A DNA stretch of 32,237 nt from Paracoccaceae bacterium (lineage in GTDB: Bacteria; Pseudomonadota; Alphaproteobacteria; Rhodobacterales; Rhodobacteraceae), in the NCBI GenBank assembly GCA_022824005.1, contig JAJEBG010000036.1, forward strand, positions 1-32,237. Reading direction: 5' to 3'. The notes beneath the pieces are model-generated. The model was not told the origin of the DNA, did no database searches, and worked only from the letters and a program-made list of their open reading frames with translations. Below, in pieces: positions 25,020 to 32,237 of the stretch (position 1 is the first letter of the stretch; each line of letters opens with the position of its first letter). A program made the position numbers and the translations under genes.

Positions 25020-25985
25020 TTGACAAACAGAAAACGCATTCTCATTTCGCGGCAATTGCCCGATACCGTTTTGCAAAAGGCGAAAGCAGCACATGATATC
25101 GTCGTAAGGGAGTCAACTGACCCCATGTCCGTCGATGAAGCCAAGGCCTGCCTTAATGAATTTGATGGGGCCATTCCGACACTTGGAGATGGATTCTCTG
25201 CTGAAGCCTTTGCGTCAACAAAGCCGCTCCGCTGTCGAATTTTGGCAAATTTTGGCGTCGGGTATAATCATATTGATGTCGCGGCGGCCGAATGGCACGG
25301 AATCACCGTGACCAACACGCCCGGTGCTGTGACCGACGCGACGGCTGATATCGCATTGACACTGATTCTGACGGTGGCGCGCCGTGCTGGAGAAGGGGAA
25401 AGAATGATCCGTGCCGGGCAATGGCAGGGGTGGCAACCGACACAACTTCTCGGTCATCATGTGACAGGTAGCACGCTTGGAATCATCGGCATGGGACGCA
25501 TTGGTCAAGCGATTGCCCAACGCGGCCATTTTGGTTTCAATATGAAAGTGGTCTATTATAACCGCTCGCCAAAAGATTCACTCACTTTCCCCGCCGAGCC
25601 ACGCGCCTCGGCTGAGGACGTCATGAGGGCATCAGATTTTGTCGTTATTGCCGTCACCGCCGGCCCGTCATCACATCACCTCGTTGATGCCAAACTTTTG
25701 CATGCCATGCAAAGACATGCTTTTCTGATCAATATCTCAAGAGGAGAGGTCATTGACGAGGCGGCGCTGATAACGGCGCTTGTAGAACAACGGATTGGCG
25801 GAGCCGGACTCGATGTCTACGAATTTGAGCCTAACATTCCCCGGCGATTAACGAAGCTAGAGAATGTGGTTCTGCTTCCCCATCTTGGTACCTCGGTCTT
25901 GCCTGTGCGAGAAGCGATGGGTTTGATGGCAATTGATAATCTTAACGCCTTTGTGGCGGGTGAGACCCCACCCAATCGGGTGTAG
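25020..25985 (+). CDS. D-isomer-specific 2-hydroxyacid dehydrogenase (glyoxylate/hydroxypyruvate reductase-like)
   Basis: A 321-residue NAD(P)-dependent reductase. Seen: NFGVGYNHIDVAAAEWHGITVTNTPGAVTDATADIA, the Rossmann loop STLGIIGMGRIGQAIAQRG, the catalytic Arg region FLINISRGEVIDEAAL, the catalytic Glu near GAGLDVYEFEP and the catalytic His in LLPHLGTSV. The nearest family is GyaR/GhrB, which acts on glyoxylate or hydroxypyruvate; substrate is not proven. It begins with TTG at 25020, supported by GGAG 8 nt upstream. It lies 35 nt after csaA and convergent with carB (26-bp gap). Confidence 0.9.
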   Translation: MTNRKRILISRQLPDTVLQKAKAAHDIVVRESTDPMSVDEAKACLNEFDGAIPTLGDGFSAEAFASTKPLRCRILANFGVGYNHIDVAAAEWHGITVTNTPGAVTDATADIALTLILTVARRAGEGERMIRAGQWQGWQPTQLLGHHVTGSTLGIIGMGRIGQAIAQRGHFGFNMKVVYYNRSPKDSLTFPAEPRASAEDVMRASDFVVIAVTAGPSSHHLVDAKLLHAMQRHAFLINISRGEVIDEAALITALVEQRIGGAGLDVYEFEPNIPRRLTKLENVVLLPHLGTSVLPVREAMGLMAIDNLNAFVAGETPPNRV

Positions 25986-26011
25986 AGCGAGGGGCACAAT
26001 TATCGGTAGAA

Positions 26012-29000
26012 CTAAGCCGCCAAAGATTGCAAAGAGCGCACGGCGAATGCCGATTGGCCATATGATCGAATCACCCGCGCAATAACATGCGCGGCGGCGG
26101 CGGTGGTACAATAAGGCACGTTACCGCGAATGGCGGCGGTGCGAATGGTTAAACTGTCGGCAACCGTTTGTCGCCCCTCGGTTGAATTAATGACGAGGGA
26201 GATGTCTTTGTTTTTGATTGCATCGGCAATATTGGGTCGTCCCTCATAAATCTTATTGATTAGTCGACATTGGATGTCATGACGTCGAAAAAATTCGGCA
26301 GTGCCTCGGGTTGCCACGAGTGTAAAACCAAGGTCACGGAGAGTCTGCGCCGTCTTCAACATGACCGGCGTCTTGTCGGCATCCTTCACTGAAATGAAGG
26401 CTTGACCGTCAAGGGGCAAGACCATGCCCGCACCCAGTTGAGCTTTATAAAAGGCTTGCTCAAAAGATTGGTCAATTCCCATCACCTCACCCGTCGAACG
26501 CATTTCCGGCCCCAAAAGGGCATCAACGCCGGGAAAACGTGCAAAAGGAAGAACCACTTCTTTAACAGAAAAATGTTTAGGTTGTGCGCCCCGAAGTTCA
26601 AAGTCGGCCAGTTTCTGTCCCGCCATCACTTGGGCGGCAATGGATGCAATAGGTGAGCCAACTGACTTGGCGACAAAGGGGATGGTGCGAGAGGCCCGAG
26701 GGTTAACCTCCAATACGTGAATCACATCTTTTTGCACCGCGAATTGAACATTCATCAGTCCCACAACATTCAATCCTTTGGCGAGTTCGCGGGTTTGGCG
26801 CTCAAGTTCACCAATGGTATCTTGGTGGAGTGAGTAAGGGGGCAGAGAGCACGCACTGTCGCCTGAATGGATACCCGCCAATTCGATATGCTCCATGATT
26901 CCAGCGACATGACAATCCTGACCATCGGAGAGAGCATCAATGTCAAGTTCGACAGCATCTGGCAAAAATTGATCTATCAGGACTGGATTGGCACCGGAAA
27001 CGGCGACAGCTTCTTGGATATATTTTTCGAGCTCTTCGGGATTGCGAACGATTTCCATGGCTCGCCCCCCAAGCACGTAAGAGGGTCGCACGACAACGGG
27101 AAAACCGACCTTCTTGGCGACCGATTGAGCTTCCTTGGCCGAATGTGCGATGCCGTTTGAGGGTTGCCGAAGCCCAAGTTCATCCAAGAGTTCTTTGAAT
27201 TGCTCGCGATCTTCCGCTCGGTCAATAGCGGCCGGGGTTGTCCCGAGAATGGGCAGGCCAGCGTCTTCAAGTGCGGCCGCGAGTCTTAAAGGAGTTTGAC
27301 CGCCAAATTGAACGATCACGCCTTTGAGTTCGCCCTCCTGCCGTTCCTTTTCGAGAATTTCAATCACATGTTCAAACGTTAAGGGCTCGAAATAGAGTCG
27401 GTCTGACGTGTCGTAATCAGTGGAAACGGTTTCGGGATTACAATTCACCATGATGGTTTCAAATCCAGCCTTGCTGAGTGAGATGCACGCGTGACAACAG
27501 CAGTAATCGAATTCAATTCCCTGCCCAATTCGATTGGGCCCACCCCCTAGAACGGCAATTTTTTTCTTTTGCGAAGGGCGTGACTCACATTCAACCTCTC
27601 CCATACAGGGCATTTCATAAGTTGAATACATATAGGGCGTTTGGGCTTCGAACTCGGCCGCACAGGTATCAATTCGTTTGAAAACAGGGGTGACACCGAG
27701 TTTTCGCCGCCATTGTCTGACATCGTCTTCGGACTGTTTGGACAACACCGCAAGGCGTTTGTCAGTGAAGCCCATCATCTTGAGAGTGCGCATGGCCGAT
27801 TCATGTTGAGGAAGTCCGTCGGAAATGACCTGACTTTCAGCGTCGACGATTTCACGAATGCGGGCCAGAAACCAAGGATCGAAATGGGTGGCGCCATTGA
27901 GTTCTTCATCGCTCAAACCCTCGCGCATGGCTTGGGCAATAAGTCGAAGTCGATCGGGGGCGCGTTTAGAGACGGCGCGGACGAGTGCGGCCTTGTCGGG
28001 AGCCCCTTCAATGTCGATGTCATCGAGTCCAGCCAAACCCGTTTCCAGTGACGCCAAAGCTTTTTGCAAACTCTCATGAAAAGTTCGTCCGATGGCCATG
28101 GTCTCGCCAACCGACTTCATGGCCGTGGTCAATTCAGGTTTCGCACCGGGAAATTTTTCAAATGTAAAACGGGGAATTTTGGTCACGATATAATCGATCG
28201 TCGGCTCAAACGAAGCTGGTGTCACTTGCGTGATGTCGTTTTCTAATTCGTCTAAACGGTAACCGACCGCCAACTTGGCGGCGATTTTGGCGATGGGAAA
28301 TCCAGTGGCTTTCGAAGCTAACGCCGAGGAGCGGGACACCCGAGGGTTCATTTCAATAATGACCATGCGCCCATCGACAGGGTTGATGGCCCATTGCACA
28401 TTGGAGCCCCCCGTTTCAACGCCAATTTCACGCAGGACAGCGATTGAGCCATTGCGCATTCTTTGGTATTCTTTATCGGTGAGCGTGAGAGCCGGCGCGA
28501 CGGTAATGGAATCACCCGTATGCACACCCATTGGATCCACATTTTCAATGGAGCAGATGATGATGGCATTGTCGGCACAATCGCGCACCACCTCCATCTC
28601 AAATTCCTTCCAGCCGAGAAGGCTTTCATCAATCAGAATTTGCCCCACGGGCGAGGTCTCGAGTCCGGTGCGGCACAATTGTTCAAAATCGTCGCGGTTA
28701 AAAGCCACGCCGCCGCCAGTACCACCGAGTGTATAGGCGGGGCGAATAATTGCCGGTAAACCAACTTCATCAAGTGAGGCCAGAGCTGAATCGATGTTAT
28801 TGGCAATCACTGATCGTGGACTCTCAAGGCCAATCTTATTCATCGCATCACGGAATAGTTGGCGATCTTCCGCCTTATGAATGGCCTCAACCCCAGCCCC
28901 AATCAACTGAACGTTATATGTCTCCAAAATACCCATATCCGCCGCCGCGAGCGCCGTGTTGAGGGCGGTTTGACCGCCCATCGTTGGAAGGAGTGCATCA

Positions 29001-29248
29001 GGGCGTTCGATTTCAATGATTTTTGCCACCGATTCTGGTGTGATCGGTTCGATATAGGTTGCATCCGCCATCAATGGATCGGTCATGATAGTGGCCGGAT
29101 TGGAGTTCAAGAGAATGATCCGATAACCATCCCCTCGCAACGCTTTGCAGGCTTGAGTACCAGAATAATCGAATTCACAGGCTTGACCGATCACAATTGG
29201 GCCGGCCCCAATGATCATGATGGACGAGATATCAGTTCTTTTTGGCAT
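26012..29248 (-). CDS. carB: Carbamoyl-phosphate synthase large subunit
   Basis: CarB makes carbamoyl phosphate from bicarbonate, ammonia (channelled from CarA) and 2 ATP, for arginine and pyrimidine synthesis. The 1078-residue protein has the full domain order. The first ATP-grasp half contains [22 protein letters not shown] and [12 protein letters not shown]. After a linker/oligomerisation region, the second ATP-grasp half contains [19 protein letters not shown] and [13 protein letters not shown]. The C-terminal MGS-like allosteric domain contains [11 protein letters not shown] and VINSTEGRQ. The ATG has GAAGG 5 nt upstream. carA is not adjacent. The upstream side faces the mobile region. 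Confidence 0.97.
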   Translation of the reverse strand: MPKRTDISSIMIIGAGPIVIGQACEFDYSGTQACKALRGDGYRIILLNSNPATIMTDPLMADATYIEPITPESVAKIIEIERPDALLPTMGGQTALNTALAAADMGILETYNVQLIGAGVEAIHKAEDRQLFRDAMNKIGLESPRSVIANNIDSALASLDEVGLPAIIRPAYTLGGTGGGVAFNRDDFEQLCRTGLETSPVGQILIDESLLGWKEFEMEVVRDCADNAIIICSIENVDPMGVHTGDSITVAPALTLTDKEYQRMRNGSIAVLREIGVETGGSNVQWAINPVDGRMVIIEMNPRVSRSSALASKATGFPIAKIAAKLAVGYRLDELENDITQVTPASFEPTIDYIVTKIPRFTFEKFPGAKPELTTAMKSVGETMAIGRTFHESLQKALASLETGLAGLDDIDIEGAPDKAALVRAVSKRAPDRLRLIAQAMREGLSDEELNGATHFDPWFLARIREIVDAESQVISDGLPQHESAMRTLKMMGFTDKRLAVLSKQSEDDVRQWRRKLGVTPVFKRIDTCAAEFEAQTPYMYSTYEMPCMGEVECESRPSQKKKIAVLGGGPNRIGQGIEFDYCCCHACISLSKAGFETIMVNCNPETVSTDYDTSDRLYFEPLTFEHVIEILEKERQEGELKGVIVQFGGQTPLRLAAALEDAGLPILGTTPAAIDRAEDREQFKELLDELGLRQPSNGIAHSAKEAQSVAKKVGFPVVVRPSYVLGGRAMEIVRNPEELEKYIQEAVAVSGANPVLIDQFLPDAVELDIDALSDGQDCHVAGIMEHIELAGIHSGDSACSLPPYSLHQDTIGELERQTRELAKGLNVVGLMNVQFAVQKDVIHVLEVNPRASRTIPFVAKSVGSPIASIAAQVMAGQKLADFELRGAQPKHFSVKEVVLPFARFPGVDALLGPEMRSTGEVMGIDQSFEQAFYKAQLGAGMVLPLDGQAFISVKDADKTPVMLKTAQTLRDLGFTLVATRGTAEFFRRHDIQCRLINKIYEGRPNIADAIKNKDISLVINSTEGRQTVADSLTIRTAAIRGNVPYCTTAAAAHVIARVIRSYGQSAFAVRSLQSLAA

Positions 29249-30038
29249 CCATGCCTTCTTTTGCCTGTGCCCCGAATGAGCGAGGCGTCGTTAAAATTTT
29301 ATCATTCCGCGTCGTGTCACGATAAAGACAGTGCCGTCACATCGCCCTTTTCATAAAGCGAGTGATGTCGGTCTGCCATTTCATTCATACATGTTTAATT
29401 TTAGCGGCTTAAAGTAGATTTGAAGATCAATCCCCAAGATTATTCAAGAAAAGAAAAAATTTCAACCTCATGGAAATGGCCAGGCTCAACTCGTATTTGA
29501 TAGCGGGTCTATGGCTTCAGGGGTTCGAATGGCTCATTTGAGCCATCAAATATCGCTCAATTACCGCGTAACACGCACCGAATCTCGTCTCTCGATCAAG
29601 ATCATGTTCGCTCTCCTAGCCATATTGGATTTCAAGAGCCTCATTTGAGAATGGCAGTCTTGGCTATTAACATGATCACATCATTGACGTGAAGTTTCAC
29701 CTTAATTTTAGGAATTATACGGACAACTAGCCAAAGCATTTTGACCCAATATATCATTATCTTTGTTGGGCATTTCTCTCTCAGTGGTCATGTCAACTAC
29801 ATTCTGCGCCTTCGGAGCCAAATGAGCGTGATCGGTAACACTGAGTTATTTCGTGGGCGGCGCAACCCGTGGACGTCCCTCACAGGAACGCGTTCCCAAC
29901 GATGCCGAGCGCCATCACTACAGGGAACGAGTGTCGACCGCGTTCGTCGAAGCCACGGTCAACACTTCGTGGGAAAGCACTTCTCCAAGAGTCAGCAGAT
30001 GCAATGGTCCAGATCCGAAGCACACCTCATGTCTCAGA
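29249..30038. other. Gene-free carB upstream region passing into the mobile segment
   Basis: About 790 bp with no recognisable gene. The part near carB (29249-29400) should hold its promoter; an AT-rich GATAAAAT lies about 45 nt upstream but no good -35 was found. A perfect palindrome, ATGGCTCA-TT-TGAGCCAT, lies at 29529-29546, and its 10-bp core CTCATTTGAG recurs at 29640-29649. From about 29850 rightwards the base composition becomes GC-richer. Overlapping open frames there (for example one starting at a GTG at 29853 with RGRPSQERVPNDAERHHYRER) show no family signature. Confidence 0.4.
29529..29546. repeat. Palindrome upstream of carB
   Basis: ATGGCTCA, centre TT, TGAGCCAT: 8-bp perfect arms. 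The inner 10 bp CTCATTTGAG occurs again at 29640-29649. The form suggests a dimeric regulator site, but no promoter next to it could be defined. Confidence 0.35.
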
Positions 30039-30128
30039 CCGGACCCCGCGGGCTCGGGGACAAAATGCGGCGGCGGCAATTCGGATCCTGTAAGTAACCC
30101 CGGACCCCGCGGGCTCGGGGACAAAATG
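30039..30128 (+). CRISPR. Two-repeat, type I-E-like CRISPR unit (orphan)
   Basis: Two identical 29-bp repeats (30039-30067 and 30100-30128) are separated by 32 bp. Each repeat reads CCGGA, stem CCCCG, loop CGGGCT, stem CGGGG, then ACAAAATG. This 5 + 16 + 8 layout is that of type I-E repeats, where Cas6e cuts after the stem and leaves an 8-nt 5' handle. Written on the minus strand it matches the E. coli I-E repeat at 18 of 29 positions by hand alignment, including TTT, TCCCCG and CGCGGGG. No third repeat is present 61 bp up- or downstream, no AT-rich leader is obvious and no cas gene is in the window. It may be a relict or an orphan mini-array; a chance palindromic direct repeat of a mobile element is the alternative. 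Confidence 0.5.
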
Positions 30129-30264
30129 GATGGTCTTCTGGAAGCGCTTGCGTTGGACTTTGCTATGTGCATGTCTGGCTAACCCGAACCTCACTTGGGT
30201 TTGACGAGCGATTTCGTTGCCATATCACTGATTTTCAACGACTTTTCGGCGGTGCGGCCTCCGC

Positions 30265-30500
30265 TCAACCTGTCAGTCTTATGGGAACGCTCTGGTCCGG
30301 CTTCACTCCAAGCAGCTGGAAGGTCCGTTTCTGGACCGGGGTCGGCGCGAGGCGCCAGCGCATGTGCCATTCGGCATGCAGAGGAACACGTGCACGCAAG
30401 CGTGGTCGGGCAAGTAGACGCAGACCAAACGGATACTGAGGTCGCTCTTGGTGTTCCGGAATCCCCGACGGCATTCGTTATGACAATAGGAATCCAGTTA
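30265..30500 (-). pseudogene. C-terminal relic of an IS1634-like (DDE) transposase
   Basis: On the minus strand one frame reads GFRNTKSDLSIR, then VYLPDHACVHVFLCM, matching the IS1634-family segment with pattern FR-K-DL-IRPV...DRVRAHVFLCM. After a frameshift the next frame gives AEWHMRWRLA and directly PTPVQKRTFQLLGVKP. In intact relatives the same motifs occur in this order (EWHMR...LAP, later PTP-Q--A-ELLG) but with more sequence between them. So the copy carries a frameshift and an internal deletion, and lacks its N-terminal catalytic part. No intact inverted repeats could be paired. Confidence 0.55.
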
Positions 30501-30645
30501 CGGGGATCCCGTACCGGGGGATTCCCGTTTCATGTCAGAGGTTTGGGTACAAAAAAGCCGGTTTGAAGTTCCGATTAGTGAAACTTTCTCCCCATCTTTA
30601 TGAGTCGGATGGAGACGGGTTTACTTCTAAAGCTTGCAGAGCCGT

Positions 30646-30659
30646 ATGGTTATAACCAT
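30646..30659. repeat. 14-bp perfect palindrome upstream of the integrase
   Basis: ATGGTTATAACCAT is fully self-complementary and lies 144 bp before the integrase ATG. It might be an operator or part of a recombination site; nothing else supports either. Confidence 0.3.
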
Positions 30660-30803
30660 GCACGTAAGGTTCCCGACACCACGCGACGCACCTGCGGTGC
30701 TAAGTCTCTGAAACAGGGTTTCTTTTTCCTCTCAAAGTCAAGGTTTCGGGTGGGAGCTAGCGCGTTTTTGTCCGGGGCCCCAATCGGATGGAGGAAGAGA
30801 ATC

Positions 30804-31910
30804 ATGCCACGGCTTACCGACGCGCGGGTGCGCGACCTGCGGGCGAAGAAAACCACAAGAAATCTCCGGGACACCGCCCTGCCGGGCTTCGGCGTCCGGG
30901 TTCTGCCCAGCGGCCGGAAGCGGTTCTTCCTGCACAGCCAGCACGAAGGCCAACGTATCTGAAAGATCGTGGGCGACCCCGCCGATATGACGGTGGTCGA
31001 AGCGCGGGCACGGGGCCTGCTGGCGGCCCTGCGTTCGGGTCGGCCCGATGGCGAGACGCTTTTCGAGACCGTGGCGGAAGAGGTCTTCCGCCGTCATGGC
31101 AGGCAGTGGAAGCTGAGTACGCTCTTGAGGAACCGCCACTATCTCAACAAGCATATCCAGCCCCGGTTCGCAGGATTGCGGATTGCCGATATCACGCCGC
31201 AGGAAGTGCGGGACTGGTTTGCCGCGATGCACGCAACGCCAGTGTCGGCGGACCGGTCGATGCCTGTTCTGTCGGTCATCATGACGGTGGCCGAGACGGA
31301 CGGTCTGCGCCCGGAGGGGTCCAACCAGTGCAAGGGGATCAGGAGATACAGACGGCAAACCCGGGACCGGTTTCTCTCTGAACCCGAGATCGCCCGCCTG
31401 GACAGAGCATTGAGCGGTACCTCTCCTGCCGTTGCACTTATCCGGCTGCTGGCGCTGATGGGCTGCCGCAAGTCTAAAATCGTCCGTCTGAAGCGATGTG
31501 AAGTCGATGGCAACCGTCTCAGGCTCGAAGACAGCAAGACGGGTCTGAGGATTGTGTATCTCAGCTCTGAGGCCTGCGAGATCATTGAACGGTGTATGAT
31601 ATCGCCCGGGGAGTATCTGTTTCCCTCTCCTCGGTTTCCGGAGAGGCAGGTTTCGGGACATTTCGGCCTCTGGTACAGGGTTCGGCGCTACATCGGCATT
31701 GAGGACATCCGCCTGAACGACCTCAGACATTCCTATACGAGACAGTACGTGATTGCGGGCGTTCCCCTGCCGGTTGTGTCAAAACTGCTGGGCCACAGCC
31801 AGTGTGCGATGACCCTTCGATATGCCCACGCCGCCGACCGGGATGTCGAGGCCGCTGCGGAGCGCATCGGCGCACGGATTGCCAAGCTGGTGCAGATTGG
31901 GGAAGATTGA
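30804..31910 (+). pseudogene. Tyrosine integrase (DUF4102 type) interrupted by an in-frame TGA
   Basis: The ATG at 30804 has GGAGG 9 nt upstream. The first 52 codons encode the arm-type DNA-binding domain (LTDARVRDLRAKK, LPGFGVRVLPSGRKRFFLHS). A TGA at 30960-30962 follows HEGQRI, and the same frame continues KIVGDPADMTVVEARARGLL to 31910. A Trp (TGG) is expected at this spot, so a single point mutation explains it. The catalytic domain is otherwise complete: Arg in LMGCRKSKIVRL, NDLRHSYTRQ (Asn where the HxxR motif usually has His), the second His in KLLGHSQ and the Tyr in LRYAH. Codon use is markedly more GC-rich than in the housekeeping genes, a sign of transfer. A downstream restart (GTG 30969) could give an arm-less recombinase. 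Confidence 0.85.
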
Positions 31911-32092
31911 AGGAGCCGAATGGTCGGAGTTTCTCCGCATGGATACCATAACAGAATCGAGTGTTTGCGGGTGGCCTTAAATTCTTTCAGGCCAACGCGC
32001 AGATACTTTTCTGTCTGTTTGATTCATAAGGCTCTATTTGCATATTGCATTGATGTGTTACATTTTGCCTGAAATACAGGAGTATGCACACT
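31911..32092. other. Intergenic segment with possible IS end
   Basis: After the integrase, TGGCCT and AGGCCA form a 6-bp stem with an 11-nt AT-rich loop, a weak terminator candidate. An AT-rich stretch starting GGCTCTATTTGCATATT shortly before the next ORF could be the left inverted repeat of the insertion sequence that follows; its partner would lie outside the window. Confidence 0.25.
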
Positions 32093-32237
32093 ATGGACTG
32101 GAATGTTTTTCTTGCCTGGTTGTCGGAGATCGACAATTTGAGCGCGACACAGAAAGTAGAGGCCGGAGAGGTTCTGGCCGGTCGCCCTGTGGGCGAAGCT
32201 TCGGTTGCAGCAGTTGAGATGGGTGTTGGAGAAGATC
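32093..32237 (+). CDS. N-terminus of a probable IS1595-family transposase (continues past right edge)
   Basis: The frame opens MDWNVFLAWLSEIDNLSATQ, then KVEAGEVLAGRPVGEASVAAVE, and stays open to the edge (48 codons). This helical lead-in resembles the region before the zinc ribbon (CPHCG) of IS1595-type transposases. AGGAG lies 10 nt before the ATG, and an in-frame ATG lies 9 nt upstream. Too little is present for a firm family call. Confidence 0.45.
   Translation, partial: MDWNVFLAWLSEIDNLSATQKVEAGEVLAGRPVGEASVAAVEMGVGED

Noticed and set aside
29510-29550. tRNA-like GGGTTCGAAT sequence near 29521
   Set aside because: The flanks do not form a T stem or acceptor stem and no anticodon arm is found.
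29853-30182. Plus-strand frame of about 109 codons across the CRISPR-like repeats
   Set aside because: It encloses the direct repeats, overlaps other equally open frames in GC-rich DNA and has no recognisable domain.
30960-30962. TGA read as Trp or selenocysteine in the integrase
   Set aside because: Many intact genes in the window end in TGA and no selenocysteine element is apparent; a nonsense mutation is simpler.

Overview
The window looks like chromosomal DNA of an alphaproteobacterium with mid-range GC (judged by eye, not computed). The clues are the coupled lgt-midA-pgeF operon with a divergent UbiK/BMFP-type gene, the trpS...uspA-nfu-tsaB neighbourhood, a ybjN-proC-csaA cluster, and the residues before the UvrB core. 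TGA is used as a stop by many intact genes, so the code is standard. No tRNA or rRNA gene was seen.

Left edge to about 3.1 kb: the N-terminal part of an exported Calx-beta-like protein runs off the left edge, then about 600 bp without a convincing gene, then uvrB. From 3.2 to 13.06 kb lies a dense minus-strand accessory cluster. In transcription order it has a stand-alone Rieske protein, a Rieske-less mononuclear-iron oxygenase, a glutathione S-transferase-like protein, an acylphosphatase-like small protein, a BMP-family ABC importer (binding protein, double ATPase, two permeases), an aldehyde dehydrogenase and a short-chain dehydrogenase. The pairing of a Rieske-less oxygenase with a separate Rieske protein and a GST homologue resembles the NdmC/NdmD/NdmE part of bacterial methylxanthine N-demethylation. 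Next to a purine-nucleoside-type importer and an aldehyde dehydrogenase, it suggests uptake and oxidative N- or O-dealkylation of a small (perhaps purine-like) compound. This is the main candidate for an undescribed system. Two strong hairpins divide the cluster into expression blocks.

From 13.3 to 25.99 kb are mainly housekeeping genes: tsaB, nfu, a universal stress protein, a D-lactate/2-hydroxyacid dehydrogenase, a CoxG-like protein, a class IV aminotransferase, trpS, pgeF, midA, lgt, a UbiK-like protein with an extra C-terminal putative DNA-binding segment, ybjN, proC, csaA and a D-2-hydroxyacid dehydrogenase. From 22.6 to 23.3 kb there is a non-coding or decayed stretch. carB (26.0-29.25 kb) ends the housekeeping block.

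Right of carB (29.25 kb to the edge) is a mobile, partly decayed segment that becomes more GC-rich. It holds palindromes, a two-repeat unit with exactly the 29/32/29 geometry and stem architecture of a type I-E CRISPR array, a frameshifted C-terminal relic of an IS1634-like transposase, a DUF4102-type tyrosine integrase interrupted by one in-frame TGA, and the first codons of what looks like an IS1595-family transposase cut by the window edge.
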